The translations under genes were made by a program, and so were the position numbers. From Labyrinthula sp. Ha (lineage: Eukaryota > Sar > Bigyra > Labyrinthulida > Labyrinthulaceae), in NCBI GenBank assembly GCA_015227615.1, contig JAALGZ010000074.1:47893-111892 (forward strand): DNA of 64,000 nucleotides, written 5' to 3'. Within the stretch, counting starts at the first letter, position 1; each line of letters begins with the position of its first letter. Below are positions 44,640 through 56,192 of this stretch, piece by piece. The notes under the pieces are model-generated. The model saw nothing but the letters and a program-made list of their open reading frames with translations, was not told the DNA's origin and did no database searches.

Positions 44640-46330
44640 AGATGATGTGTGGGTTTGTTGAAGCTAGATTAACGGATTCCTCGATGAAAAGAAATATACT
44701 TGTTCAGATGGCTCTGTGGAATGAGGAGTAAATTAGCAAATAAAATGCAAAGAACTAACCAATAAGAATCAATAGACCAAAAATAAAAGGGAAACAATGT
44801 TCCAGCCGTTAAAAATATCATTATTTGTAAGAATAGAACATATTGAGTCATGAAGTACAGAAAAAAAAGAAATGTTTGAAGAGGAGATACAAATCCTGAA
44901 GACTCTAATTGTAAAATATAGATATGGAAATAATAAAACTTACCTTAGACATCCATATCTCCCAATCATTCAAAATAATAGATTTCATTCCAGATTCAGG
45001 GGCTGCTGGGTCTGCAATTAACCGGGATATTCCACGGGAGGGATTTTCAAGTGGAAAAAGCTCACAAGTTTCTCAAAAGCAACTATGGGTTAAAAGGGCT
45101 TCAAGAGAACAATCCTTGCAGAGTGATTTTTTCAAGGAAAGGAAAAGGTACTCAAACAGTTCGATAAAAAATATAGCCCCCTCAGCTTAGGTAGATGCCA
45201 TTTTTAATCTATATTTTCGTAAACTGAATAATCCCAAAGATGACAGACTAACTTTACAAGGATTTTAGAGCAGCGAATACTAATGCTTCTTCCAAAATAC
45301 TTTCCATAATACAAGAGCGTGGCTAGAAATACTTTTGAACAAATTTTACGAAGCAGAAGTGTCTTTACTTAAGGAGAGTGAAAACTAGCTTGAAAGTTGC
45401 TAAGAACTGGTCCTCGAGGATAAAGAGGTTTGGAAAGATATGTCTAAGATGTATTTTACTCCTACTGCAGTTTTTGATTCTGAGTATTTTGATGCATCAA
45501 CTAAAATAACTATTTATTTCAAGCAGGTAAGCTCAAATATTATATTGTTTTCCAAGGACAAAAAGCTAGAACTTTCTTATCTGGATCTCACATCAAAGAA
45601 TATATCCCCTCTAGCCATTTACTTATCCTGGAGGTAATCTATTTACTATGGATAAACAGAAAGGAACTTATTATGAAGAACCAACAGATAAGCGTTTGTT
45701 GTTTGAGTTATCCTTGATCTCAATTTTGATACTCCTGCTGCAAAGAAGAACATCTGTACCATTTTCATCACGGATTCCCCATGGAGGACTGGAAGTAAAA
45801 TACCCAATTAATATGTTACATTTTTTTTGTACCATGATTTCAAATGCTAAGTTTAACACTTCGAACTTTTCATTTAATTATTCTCCATTTGATTATTTTT
45901 TATTTACATGAATTACGATTTAAAGTATAGGGACTGTTTTGGAATGGGGTAAGAATCAGAAGTTCTCTTTAAAATCTGACTCAGGTTGAATCATAAGCAA
46001 TAAGCCAGAGAATGTACATAAGTGGAACGGCTATATTCTGCAACATAGTCAAGAGACTTGCATTCTGTCTGAGCGTCGCACAAGTCCCAAGATCAAGCAC
46101 GAGAATACTCTAGAAGAAGATAACCTGAAGCTCTTCGAAATTGCTTTTACTGCAATCCCTTGGGTCTATCCGGTAAGTCTAAACTCTTTCACCAAATTTT
46201 TGAAGAAACGTTTCCTACCCGTAATGCTAACAAATATATTGGGCGTTAAAACAATATACGGATGAACTAGATTACTTACGGATTGGACCTTGCTGCACCT
46301 GCGCCTCTAACTTTCTACAATATAGGCTTC
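44640..46330 (+). pseudogene. SANT/MT-A70 remnant of element D
   Basis: From the helix after the chromodomain (QMALWNEE) to the end of the methyltransferase. The catalytic block reads TDSPWRTG (DPPW to DSPW), then LQHSQETC and NTLEEDNLKLFE. It shows that the module was already part of the family when this old copy inserted. Confidence 0.75.
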
Positions 46331-46345
46331 TTCTAAAAGGAGCTA

Positions 46346-46545
46346 TGTCAATCTTTGGCACGTACTTAGCCTAGTTCATACATTAGCGTGTAGTCACCCT
46401 TCGAGTTATATTGTCATTGCAGTTTACGAGGGTTGAAGTAGTATTATATTAAGTTACGTGTCATATAGACGAAGTATGAGATTATCTAGCCGTGAATAAC
46501 TTATCGCAAATTTCTAAATTTTGTTTAAATCTATATGGCTGGAAC
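46346..46545 (+). repeat. 3' LTR of element D
   Basis: Starts TGTCAATC after a purine-rich CTAAAAGGAGCTA. The outer end is blurred and no target duplication is evident. Confidence 0.7.
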
Positions 46546-46555
46546 CCAACTTTTG

Positions 46556-47408
46556 TACGCCAGCGTAATTTACGCCACTCTTCCGTTAGGGATTTTAGGC
46601 GGATTTCTACGATGCGTACTAGTAACGATTTTTAGTGGAATTCCATGAAACTTAACGATAACTTAATAGTAGAACCCCAAAGTCAAACTCTATGAACTCC
46701 AACCCATAAACGAAATATAGAGGGGGCGCGGAAAAAGTGAAGTGAATTAGAAGGTAGTGAGTAAGTAGCTAAGCTTAAAGAATAGCTGAATGTGCAGCTG
46801 TTTTACTGTTGTATAGCGGGGAGCCTTTAAGAATGGCCCCCATGACTCGGCCCTCCCTCCCCACTTGGCCCTCGATGAAGGTGAGGATGAATTTAAATCA
46901 TTTTCCATAGCTTGAACACAGAAGCATTAAAATATGTGTAGACAATAATGAATAGATATTTGAACTAACTAAATTAGAGATTTAAAACAATTAATTTTTA
47001 ATACTGAAATTGAGAAGATTTAGATTTTTGTTAAATTTGAAATTTAAAACTTAAGTGGTTTAAGGCTAATACAAAATATTTTTGGATGTAGAAATATATA
47101 TTTTGAATCACTTTTCTTTGAAAAACTCAAATCCCCAAACACCACTTCTAAATCAGGAAAGATTTTTGTAATGTTCTTTGTCGTGAGCTCTTGCTTGAAC
47201 TATCATCTTGCAGCAGTGTTAAATCTAAATATATTTACAGACGTTAAAATGTAATACTGAACTTGAAGATTGAATTTAAGTTGTAACTTTTACATTGAAA
47301 AACATGAATTTAAATTTTATTTATTTGTTTCATTGGTTTTTGATTATTAATTTTGGGAAATTAAATTATTGGTGCAATTACAAGAGTGGCGTAAAATACG
47401 CCAGCGTA
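46556..47408. mobile_element. Non-autonomous DNA transposon (MITE-like) with 27-bp terminal inverted repeats
   Basis: The ends at 46556-46582 and 47382-47408 are inverted repeats matching at 24 of 27 positions. Both outer ends begin TACGC, and a TA could be the target duplication, as in Tc1/mariner-type elements. The 800-bp interior has no coding frame. It lies directly beyond the 3' LTR of D. No transposase is present, so the superfamily cannot be assigned with certainty. Confidence 0.7.
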
Positions 47409-47622
47409 GATAAATACTATCCCTATATAGCTGAAAACAAGAGAAAAATTATTACTTGAGCAACTACAGTAATGCAGCACTGTGTAATTCTACTAAAGAT
47501 AGAAGTTTGAACATCAAAGCAGTTCTTTGAGTCACAAATGCAAACAAATAAGATCTCATAAATACTATATTATTCGACCAAAACAAAATAACTTTATTCT
47601 TATTCGTTAATATTTTTTTACT

Positions 47623-48312
47623 TTAATTAATATCTTTTATCATACTTGTAATACTTAAATCTGCTTGAGATCCCAATAAAGAGTCATCCAAGTTTGTTTC
47701 ATTTTCAACCATATCCAATAAATTAGGTTCTCGAACTACACCAGTTGAAAGAATAACATCTTCTTTCTTCTGTGGTAAAGCATAAGCTATAGGAATATCT
47801 CCATCTTTTTTTTCATACAATCTTCCTTCTCTTTGTTTAGCCTTGAATAAAAAACAAAAACCAACTGTGATCAATATTGTTGCAACAAGAACTAAACCAA
47901 TAGTCATCAGTGCTGTATCAACTATATCTTCTTCTACATTTTCTTCTGTTTCTTGTGGTGCAATTGTTGGATTTAGTATTAGAACAGTTGGTTCTTGAGA
48001 AGGAACAGATGTTGGAGATTCTGTAAACACATTTGGAGAACAGTTTGTACTAAGTTCTCCATTTGCAGAACAACAAAGACTTTTTTCGTCAACTATAACT
48101 GGTTGGTTTTCTACAATCGTAAAGTTAAAGCCAAGTAGACAAGATTCATCTTCATTACAAACAAGTTCAACATCTTGTTCTGTTGTTGTACATCCTTGAC
48201 CACACGCAGATTGACTTAAGGTTTCGATTCCATTATCTCTCAAATCGTTACAACACGAAGAGCAGCAGTCTGTATTCTCTTCTGGACTATCAAAAGTTCC
48301 ACAAAATGCCAT
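47623..48312 (-). CDS. Cys-rich single-pass membrane protein, unknown function
   Basis: Taking the ATG at 48312 gives 229 residues. The frame is open 23 codons further to a GTG, but no ATG exists there. The first half is Cys-rich with paired Cys (DCCSSCC, CGQGC, LCC) and looks extracellular. Next is a Ser/Pro/Thr stalk (SPTSVPSQEPT) like that of diatom surface proteins, then an acidic strip. One membrane segment (TALMTIGLVLVATILITVGF) is followed by a charged cytosolic tail of about 80 residues. No signal peptide is visible at this start. An upstream exon joined by a tiny intron is possible. I do not recognise the family. Confidence 0.6.
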   Translation of the reverse strand: MAFCGTFDSPEENTDCCSSCCNDLRDNGIETLSQSACGQGCTTTEQDVELVCNEDESCLLGFNFTIVENQPVIVDEKSLCCSANGELSTNCSPNVFTESPTSVPSQEPTVLILNPTIAPQETEENVEEDIVDTALMTIGLVLVATILITVGFCFLFKAKQREGRLYEKKDGDIPIAYALPQKKEDVILSTGVVREPNLLDMVENETNLDDSLLGSQADLSITSMIKDIN

Positions 48313-49674
48313 ATTTACCTTTATTTTATTCTTTCTTGATAAGGGTATTTTTTTTACGTGAAAATAAAGTATTCTTCCCACAAAATTCTAGGTTTTACGA
48401 ATGATTATTTGATATAATGGAAAGTTCCGGTAAAAATTGGAACTATATTCGATCTATTACCGGATTCAAAATAGGTTAATTTATAGATACTTATTATTAT
48501 ATATACAAAAATTGAAAATGTTGAAGAATAAAGAGAGAGAAAATTTGAATTGAATAATTGATTTGATAAAAATTAGGAAATATAAGTTTTATGAACTAAG
48601 GAGGACAAAATTCTCTTTGCTTATGAAAAAAAAAGTGATATGGGAAAACCTACTGTCCAATATCTAGACAGAAACGTTTTTGTAGAGTACTGACATTAAA
48701 TTCACCAAGGAAAGTAAGATGAACTTGAAAAGTATAAGAAAAAGTTTTCTTGAAAACTTGATTAAGCCATGTGTTTATGAACTTGGTCATGTTTGTTCCT
48801 GGCAGTCTATATTCAACTGATGAGAAAGTGAAAACTAAATAAATAATTTTTACTTAGTTTTTGTTTACTATAATAGTTTTATCTAAAATATTCTGACAGA
48901 TTTTACACTAATTCTATTCTAGTTTTATTGCTTGAATATTTTCTCCTCTTATTATGGTATGATTAAATTACATCATATCCTCATTAGCTTTTGGAAATCA
49001 AAATTTAGGTTATTAAAATGACAAATAGCTATTAAGGCTTTTTCTCTAATAACACAACATTAAATATCCGGTATCAAAAAATGGTTTCAGTTAGCGCTCG
49101 AAAAAAAACTTTATATCTATTTTTTAATATAATTCTAAAATCAACAGACATTTTTAAGGAGTGCCATTAATTTGCAAACATATAATTTTAGGGATTAGAA
49201 TGGAATAAATTACTTTCGATCGTTGGCTTAGAAAGCTCAGTTACTTCTTGCCAAGTTCTGCTTGAAGGTTATGAAATAGAACATATAAAGAAAGAGAGTC
49301 AATATACTAAATAGTAAAGAATGTAACAATATATTCATGTTTTGGTATATATATTCAGTTTTCACTGTTGTAATAGTAAAATTGTTTAGTTGTTTATTTA
49401 GTCACAAATGTTTTTAAGTTTCATCTAGTCAGGCCTTTAAAATAGGATGATGAATATAAAGGAGTGGGATAAACACTAAGTGAAGAATATTAATCTATTC
49501 TATTTTTGAACAGTTTCAATATAAAGTATGAAGAATTTAATTTGTAGACGAAAAAGTTTTGTGTGGTTTTGCTTGCTTTCTATTTTGCGATAAAGTTTAT
49601 TTAGTTAACCTTAAAAATTTCACACAATAAATAAATACACTTCACCCATTTAATTTATAAAGAAAAAACCATTA

Positions 49675-52261
49675 TCAAACATTATTTATTTGAACAAGAA
49701 TAAAACTATTATCCAAAAAAATCAAATCCATAGAAACACGTCCAATTATTTCTTTCAGCCAATCAAAACTTCCACCTTGAACTAAACTAAAACCAATACT
49801 CTTTTCACTTTTAACAAAAATATCAACTATTCTATTATTATTGAAAATAAAACGACTGAAATATTTATAAATAATACATTGAGATATATTATCTTCTTTT
49901 TGAAGAAAAGTGATTACTTTAACAAATACAGATAATCTCAACAAAGAGTTAAAACTAAACTCTATATCATTTGTGAAAGTAGGTTTTATTTTATTATTAA
50001 TAGGTGGAAGTAATTCAGGAAGAATAAATCTATCAGCTTCATTCTCAACTCTTACTAAAATAAGATTCTTTATAGATAGTTCAAATATATATTTCTTTTC
50101 TTTTTCTGTATATTCTTTCAAAAGAACATTAAAGATTTCAATACTAATTTTTCCTGAATCAACATAACTTCTATATAGAGAAAATATATCACTTGGAATA
50201 CGAAAAGCAAGTTGATGAAAAGTTGGATCACGAATAAATCTTCCTAAAGCTTGAGCAAGATAAGAAGGAGCAAGAAATATAAAGTTGCTATCTTCTTCCA
50301 AATCTAAATCAGGAAAATAACAAATTAAACCAGCTTTTGAATATATTTCAAGCATATCTTCAACTTCCCAATATTCAAAACCACAAGAACAAGATTTATC
50401 TTCAAATTCTTTCAAAGTCATAATATTTGTTTGTTCTCGACAATTATCCAGGAAAAGAAGCCAAGCAGTTCCTGTTTCAAAATTAAGAAAGTTTTCCTTA
50501 TTTATTCCAGCAGCTCCAGAAACAAGACTTTTTATTTTATCTTTTATATCTTTTTTCTCCTGAGAATCTAACTTTGAATTCTCAATAGGAAAAAAAAAAA
50601 TCATATCATTTTTCAATACATTTAACTCAGAAGAAAGGTTTTCAACAAAATGTTCAATTTCATATTGGATTGTTTCTAGATTTTGGTCTCCAATATTTTT
50701 TCTTTTATATCTTCTTAAATGAGTACCAATAAAAATAACTGGAGCTTTTTCTGTATTTCTTAAAATACTTTCACACCAAAATTTTAATCGAAACAAATCA
50801 ATTTCAGATATTTTATTCATATTAAAAACTAGAAAATAAAGTGAATTTGAGTTCATAAAAATATGATGAACAGAAGAAAATATTTCTTGTCCACCAAAAT
50901 CATAAACACGAAAATAAACATCATTTGTAGCAAAATCAAAACCAGTTGTCTTCATACTTTCAACAAACTTTTTATCAAAAACTGTTCTTGAAATAAGTTC
51001 TTTTTCAAAATCAAGTCTATATTTCGTTTCAACTTCTTGGTTAGGATCAAATTCAGGAGAAACAAAAGCAGGAAGACTATTTTTGACTCTCTGAACACTT
51101 AGTTCATATTTAGATATTTTTTTCCAGTTATAACTATTTGGGTTTATTGAAAAAATATCAATATCATTCAAAACTAAAGTTGAGTTATTTTCAAGTAAAA
51201 AACTCTTGTCAAATAAACTTCTTATGGTAGAAGTTTTACCAACCCTTCCATCACCCATAAAAAGAACTTGACACTCATTCAAAACAGTTAGTTTATCGTA
51301 GTCATCTTGCAGGTTCCTTGAAACATATTTTTTCAATTTTTTTTCTAATGATTTAGTATTGAAATTATTCTGTCCTAGTTCAAATATCATAAGAGAAGAA
51401 TGATTATCAAGTAAATATTGAATTTCATTTTCGTTTTCTTCAATATTTATTTCACCAACTCGCAAACTAAAAGTCAAAACAAAACAAAAATAAACATAAA
51501 ATTCAATAAAGAAGGCAAGTTTTCCAAACAGATTTTTGTTAAATCGGTAATTTCTGCTTTATCAATGCTCAAATTATCTTCTTGAATACTAAAAATAAAT
51601 AAAACAACAGAGAATACAAAACACTTATCAAGCTTTCCATTTTCGAAACTTCTTCCAATAGTTTAACAAGTGTTTCTCCTTTGACGTTAGTTTTACGAAA
51701 ACTAATATTAACATAAGCAAATTTTTACCTAATTGACTTTATTTTTTGTCCTTTTAAAAACCTAGAAAGAGAATTATCATCCGGAATATTGCAATAAGCA
51801 AAGCTAAAGCATAAAAACATTCATGAATATACTTTAGTACTAGAATATTCATTTTTTGTTGATTTCTTTCCATTGCAATAATATTCAAGTTATTTAAATG
51901 ACAATAAACAAACCTAAAATAAGAACAAGAGGAGAAAATACTGAAGCTGTTTAGCCTCTGGAAATTTCACTAACCAAACAGAAAGTTGATGTCCAATTAA
52001 GTTCAAAGGACAGCAATAAAAACTATAAAGTTAAATAATATAGATATGAATACCTCAAATATTGAATCTCTTTGTGCACATCCACTTCTTCAACAAACTC
52101 TTGTGCTTCTATTGTAAACCTTTCACCTTCAATGGGGTTATGAATATCATCATTTGACCTAGACATAAAAAAGCAAAATAAAATAACCATTGAATGATGA
52201 ACTCATTGCTTTCATTTCTGTTTTCAAATTGTTGTTTGATTGAGGGTGCTTTAAATGACAT
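49675..52261 (-). CDS. LRR-Roc-COR (Roco) family GTPase, 8 exons, right copy
   Basis: Inverted copy of the gene at 3323-5909 with the same 794-residue architecture. Exons: 52261-52188, 52158-52054, 52022-51942, 51913-51833, 51803-51729, 51701-51618, 51588-51496, 51466-49675. All seven introns keep length, phase 2 and GT-AG borders. The P-loop, DFGGQE and THLR are unchanged, and about 30 of the 600 residues of the last exon differ from the left copy, with no stop or frameshift. Both copies therefore look functional. Upstream, the Crypton-like insertion begins 143 bp before the ATG and replaces 145 bp of the ancestral upstream region, so regulation may differ from that of the left copy. Confidence 0.87.
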
Positions 52262-52444
52262 TTTATTTTATTTTTTCGTTTTTAGATTTTGATTATTTCG
52301 AGACGAGATTTTTTAAATATCCCGTTTTTTTTTGTATTTTCTCATTTTTTTTTGTCTGATATTTATTTCTCTCTAATTTTAGATTTGGACAAATATTTAA
52401 TTAACCGGAAAAAGTATGACAAAATTACCCAAAATTGGTGTTTT

Positions 52445-52472
52445 GCATGACAGAGAGTCATACGAATTCCGG
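52445..52472 (+). promoter_or_regulatory. Left dyad recombination-site candidate of the Crypton-like element
   Basis: Half-sites GCATGAC and GTCATAC surround a short spacer, followed by GAATTCCGG. The same sequence class recurs at 56166 in direct orientation and at 52540 in inverted orientation. Paired half-sites around a short spacer are typical of tyrosine-recombinase targets. Confidence 0.55.
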
Positions 52473-52539
52473 TAAGTCATAATTTTTTTTCAAAATTTCG
52501 TGCTAGAATTTCCCTAGGTAAGAATTAAGCCATTTTTAA

Positions 52540-52566
52540 CCGGAATTCGTATGACCGCTGTCATAC
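52540..52566 (-). promoter_or_regulatory. Second, inverted dyad site near the left end of the Crypton-like element
   Basis: CCGGAATTC followed by GTATGACCGCTGTCATAC. On the minus strand it matches the site at 52445, so the two form a head-to-head pair about 70 bp apart, upstream of the recombinase gene. It may bind the recombinase for regulation or accessory structure. Confidence 0.5.
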
Positions 52567-53005
52567 TTTTTATAAAGAACCAATGAAAAGGCCCTTTGGT
52601 TTTGCGAACCTTTGCAGAAGAGAACACCTGATAAAATCACAGTGGGGGATTACCATACAATTCTAATTTGCTGAAAACAAACACAAATCAAACAAAGAGT
52701 GCTCAAAAAAAAAGAAATAGGTAAAACTCGGCGAATATTTCGTCTTTTTTAACGATTTTTGGCTTGTTGGAAAGCTCTTTTGAAGCTGCTTCTTTTTATT
52801 TATTTTACTTTGTGATATCTTCTGTATTTTTTGACGATACGCGATTTTACTATTTGCCTAAATTGCGAGCAAAAGAAGAGAAAACAATGGGTTAAACTTT
52901 GTTGCTTTCCTTGTTCATGTTAGGGAAAAGTAGTTTTATGTTTCACCTAACATCTAAATTGTTGCTAGAACCTGTTTCCTACTTAATTTTTTAGTTTGAA
53001 GAAAA

Positions 53006-55162
53006 ATGGACGATCGTTTGAATGAAGAGGATTGGGCAGAGATTTCACAACATGTTTCTGAAATCAGAGCAAACACAATTGCCAAAAACTCTCAGAGCTC
53101 GTACGAGGGTTCTTACACCCAATTTCTAGCTTGGTGCTTAAGAAACAAACCCAATGTTTTTGCTGAAGATTTTCTTAACAAGTTGAAGGAAGGAAGTGAT
53201 GCTGAAGCGCCAATGAGTTTAAAACTCATTAGGAAAACAATTAAAACCTTTCCGAATTTACCACCTTTGAAATTTGATGATCTTGATGTAGAAACCTTCA
53301 TGTCATGGATTGTAACTAAGAAAAGAAGTGATGGGAGCTTTTTCAGTTTTTCTAGTTACTCAACTCACCGTTCTGCTCTTTACAGTCTTTACCGTCAACA
53401 CAAAGTTCGTTTTAGTTCTGAGTTCGAGAACGAGTTAAAAAATCATTTTAGAGGTTTAAAAAGAAAAATTGCTTCAGAAGAACAAGCAGGTCAAGGTGTA
53501 ATTAAACGCGGGAAAGATCCTCTTACAATGCCTTTGTTCAAGATCCTCAATTTAGCAATGTTGCACACTGAGAAAAAGGATTTTGTTTTCTTCAAGACAT
53601 TTTTAACAATCACTTGGAACTTAATGTGTAGAGCTGTTAACACTTTTAGCATTCATTACAGGCATTTAACTTGGAAAGAAGATGCCCTTTGCATCATTTT
53701 CTGCCATCAGAAGAATGATCAAGCAGGTGAAAAAGCTAGAGATCCTAGACACGTTTACGCTAATCCGCTACAACCTGAAATTTGTCCAGTTTTGTCCCTT
53801 GGCATGTACTGGTCAATCTTTGGGTTTGGAGATGGCACCTCCCTTTTTGGTGGAAACAATCAGTACGACAGATTTAGAAAAGGTCAGAAAAGAATTTTTA
53901 GTCTCGATGAAGTTGAGAACGAGCTTAGGAGAAGAGGTTTGACTCCTGAGGAGTTTGGAACTCATTCACTAAGAAAAGGTGCAGCAACTTTTTGTGCTTC
54001 AGGTCACACTAATGCACCTCCAATTGCTGCAGTTCAGTTACGTGCTGGATGGTCAATGGGCACTGTTTTAAACGTCTACCTTCGCTTTGAAGCTGCTGGA
54101 GATCAGTACGTGGGACGTACTGTAAGCGGTCTACCAATTAGTAGCTACAAGTTTTCTACATTACCACCAAGATTTACGTTTGCTGATGACCAGGTAGAAA
54201 GAGCTAAGCAGTTGATGTTTCCAAGCGCTCCAAAACAAATCTCTTTGATTCTGGAGTTTTGTTTAGCATCAATGGTGTACCATGAGAATTTTTTAAGAAA
54301 AGAGCTACCAGAAAATCATCTTCTTTTTAACACCCCAATTTTTCAGGAGAAAAGCCTAATTCAAACTCTTAGAAAAAAAGTAATTTGCGGTGTTTCTAAC
54401 TCTGATGGAAGTGGTCTCCAGGCGACAGGAATTCCCGCACACGTAGACATCCTTACAAAACTTCATCATGTGGGTAGAGTTGTAGATGAGTTGGTTCAAC
54501 GAAATGAAAGATCTAGAATTGAGGACAGATCAATCATTCTTACTCAAATTAAAGATGTTTTAGAGGAACGTGATATTGGATCTGGAGTAATCACACATGC
54601 TGTACTAAAAAAGATGTTAGATGAAGCGTTTGCAAAGCATGAAACAGAATTTCTCTTAGAAAGAATGAGAACCCTTACAGGCAACGATGGTAATGAAGAG
54701 GAAGGGGTTGAAAACATGGTAAGCTCTAATCCTCCATCCGCCTTAAACCTTTGGCCAGATAATGTTCTAAGACGTGTTCCTGTAGGGTTCTCATTTCCAA
54801 AAGGAACTGCGCGTTCTCTCTGGTTAATTTGGAACTGTGGGAATGCTGAAAAAAGCCTACCACCATTGAAAACTTGCACGCCAATCGACATGCCTAATCG
54901 TAATTGCCGAAAAAAACTCAGTGATTTAAAATTCTTGATGAACTTACTTGAGAATGAAGCAAGCAAGAAAAACCTGTCTCCATCAATTAAAAGTCTTCAG
55001 GATGCTCAATTTTGGTTTGATGAATGTAAAAAAGTTCTTGAAGTGAAAAAAGTTACCCCAATGAAGAGATCTAGAAGGACAAAAGAATTAAGCTGGCAAA
55101 CGGTTGTAAAATTAAAACGAAAAGAGTTGCAATTAACTAGAACGGAAAATCACAGACTCTAA
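53006..55162 (+). CDS. Tyrosine recombinase of the Crypton-like element
   Basis: 718 residues, intact. Tyrosine recombinases cut and rejoin DNA through a covalent phosphotyrosine. The N-terminal part (about 18-150) resembles a helical core-binding domain (SYEGSYTQFLAWC...YSTHRSALYSLYR). The catalytic pattern is R209 (MCRAVNTF), possible K236, H320-x-x-R323 (HSLRKG), W349 in the second His position (RAGWSMG) and the nucleophile Y358 (NVYLRF), in the standard spacing. The C-terminal 300 residues are unassigned and end in a basic tail. Start chosen at the only ATG before the conserved part. A T-rich stretch ending TTAG just upstream could be an intron acceptor. No reverse transcriptase accompanies it. 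Confidence 0.85.
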   Translation: MDDRLNEEDWAEISQHVSEIRANTIAKNSQSSYEGSYTQFLAWCLRNKPNVFAEDFLNKLKEGSDAEAPMSLKLIRKTIKTFPNLPPLKFDDLDVETFMSWIVTKKRSDGSFFSFSSYSTHRSALYSLYRQHKVRFSSEFENELKNHFRGLKRKIASEEQAGQGVIKRGKDPLTMPLFKILNLAMLHTEKKDFVFFKTFLTITWNLMCRAVNTFSIHYRHLTWKEDALCIIFCHQKNDQAGEKARDPRHVYANPLQPEICPVLSLGMYWSIFGFGDGTSLFGGNNQYDRFRKGQKRIFSLDEVENELRRRGLTPEEFGTHSLRKGAATFCASGHTNAPPIAAVQLRAGWSMGTVLNVYLRFEAAGDQYVGRTVSGLPISSYKFSTLPPRFTFADDQVERAKQLMFPSAPKQISLILEFCLASMVYHENFLRKELPENHLLFNTPIFQEKSLIQTLRKKVICGVSNSDGSGLQATGIPAHVDILTKLHHVGRVVDELVQRNERSRIEDRSIILTQIKDVLEERDIGSGVITHAVLKKMLDEAFAKHETEFLLERMRTLTGNDGNEEEGVENMVSSNPPSALNLWPDNVLRRVPVGFSFPKGTARSLWLIWNCGNAEKSLPPLKTCTPIDMPNRNCRKKLSDLKFLMNLLENEASKKNLSPSIKSLQDAQFWFDECKKVLEVKKVTPMKRSRRTKELSWQTVVKLKRKELQLTRTENHRL

Positions 55163-55318
55163 ACTGAATACCTTTGGGAATAAAATAAACCTCACCTGAT
55201 TTCATGGCTTCAGAAATAGCTAGTTCAAGTTTAGCTAAGAATGAACCAAACTATTTTTGTACAAATTCAGTTTTATTTCTTTGCAAGTCAACTAGCCTCT
55301 TTTCAGCTAACCCAGAAT

Positions 55319-56072
55319 CTAATAACCTTCTACATTTTGAATAATAAGACCTGCTCTGTTCTCTCTCATCATTGAGTTATCTCTGTCTGTACAGTTAAAC
55401 AAATCTTTTCCCAAAGGTTTTCGAACAAAGTTAAATACATCAGAAGATAAACAGATTAATTGATCATCCTGGAGTTTTGTGTTTAATAAATAATTTTCAA
55501 CTATAGTCCCAATTCTATCATTGTCCAAAAGTAAAAGTCTTTGTACCCGTTTACTTCACAAGTTGAATACAGAAAAACAGATTCTGTTTCAAGTGGCTTT
55601 AATTAAACATGACAGCTGATATTTTCATCCAAATGTACTTCAGAGAATAGATTGCGATTCAAGAAGCATGTATCTAAGTTGATAACCTGATCAAGATTAA
55701 AACCAAGAGCTAGAAACCAGTCAAAGATAAACACTTGGCCAAGTTCGATTGATGTTTTCAGGAAGCCATTCTTATTCAGCAGACCATGATTTCCTGCATG
55801 GTTAAAGAATTGAAATGTTTTACCCATTAGGAAGTGAAAAAGGTTTACGAAGGAGTTTTGGTTTTCTTCATTTTCCACATTCTTCTAAAATGTATACAGA
55901 ACACCAGTGGCAACTTGATCCTTTGGATCTAACCTAAGTCCAGTCAGTACATCAATTATGTGAGTTCATATCTTTCCTCGAACGAAGCATCTATATCCAA
56001 TTCTCGGCTCCACTTGTTATGTCGCAGAATATGATAGTTCTTTGTTTCTACTGCAAACTCCAAAGTACTCAT
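55319..56072 (-). pseudogene. Broken second gene of the Crypton-like element (unknown)
   Basis: On the minus strand from an ATG at 56072, a sensible peptide (MSTLEFAVETKNYHILRHNK...) runs about 38 codons. It then shifts frame (DVLTGLRLDPKDQVATGVLYTF), hits a TAG, continues into the 91-codon piece 55878-55603 and later the 69-codon piece 55528-55319. The pieces lie in order on one strand, convergent with the recombinase. Either it has decayed or it contains introns that I could not place. I do not recognise its family. Confidence 0.4.
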
Positions 56073-56165
56073 TTCATTTTGAGTGTTACTTTTTTTTTCA
56101 CTTTCGGTTTAATTCCTGTTTCCAGAGTTCAACCAATGAAATTGCGCTACTCGGTATTGGAAATC

Positions 56166-56192
56166 GCATGACAGCCTGTCATGCAAATTCCG
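56166..56192 (+). promoter_or_regulatory. Right dyad recombination-site candidate of the Crypton-like element
   Basis: A perfect 9-bp inverted repeat around one central base (GCATGACAG C CTGTCATGC), then AAATTCCG. It lies 10 bp from the point where homology with the left arm resumes. Confidence 0.55.

Larger units (their letters stand above)
38522..46545 (+). mobile_element. Element D: old, heavily decayed copy of the SANT/MT-A70 Ty3/Gypsy family
   Basis: About 8.0 kb in the same layout as A. Diverged LTRs lie at about 38522-38725 and 46346-46545 and share TTGCAGTTTACGAGGGTT. The post-LTR palindromic motif survives as TTATTCGAGTAACAT (38726-38740). Recognisable in order: Gag FLHEF-like HEFKDISQCIPALTVKGLL (39655), LGDNAT then DTGS (40360), NNVIVG (40570), NIPEEFN (41290), IIYVESE of the reverse transcriptase (42086), integrase QNFTATFFP (43835), LTWLQPSQVF...SVYEVE (44330-44390), QMALWNEE (44708), TDSPW (45770-45784) and LQHSQETCILSERR (46035). 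Stops and frameshifts are everywhere. An (AT)n run at 39910-39933 lies inside. Confidence 0.87.

Noticed and set aside
53006-55162. Recombinase as part of a DIRS or Ngaro retroelement
   Set aside because: No reverse transcriptase, RNase H or split repeats lie nearby. The unit is 3.8 kb and encodes only the recombinase and a broken second gene.
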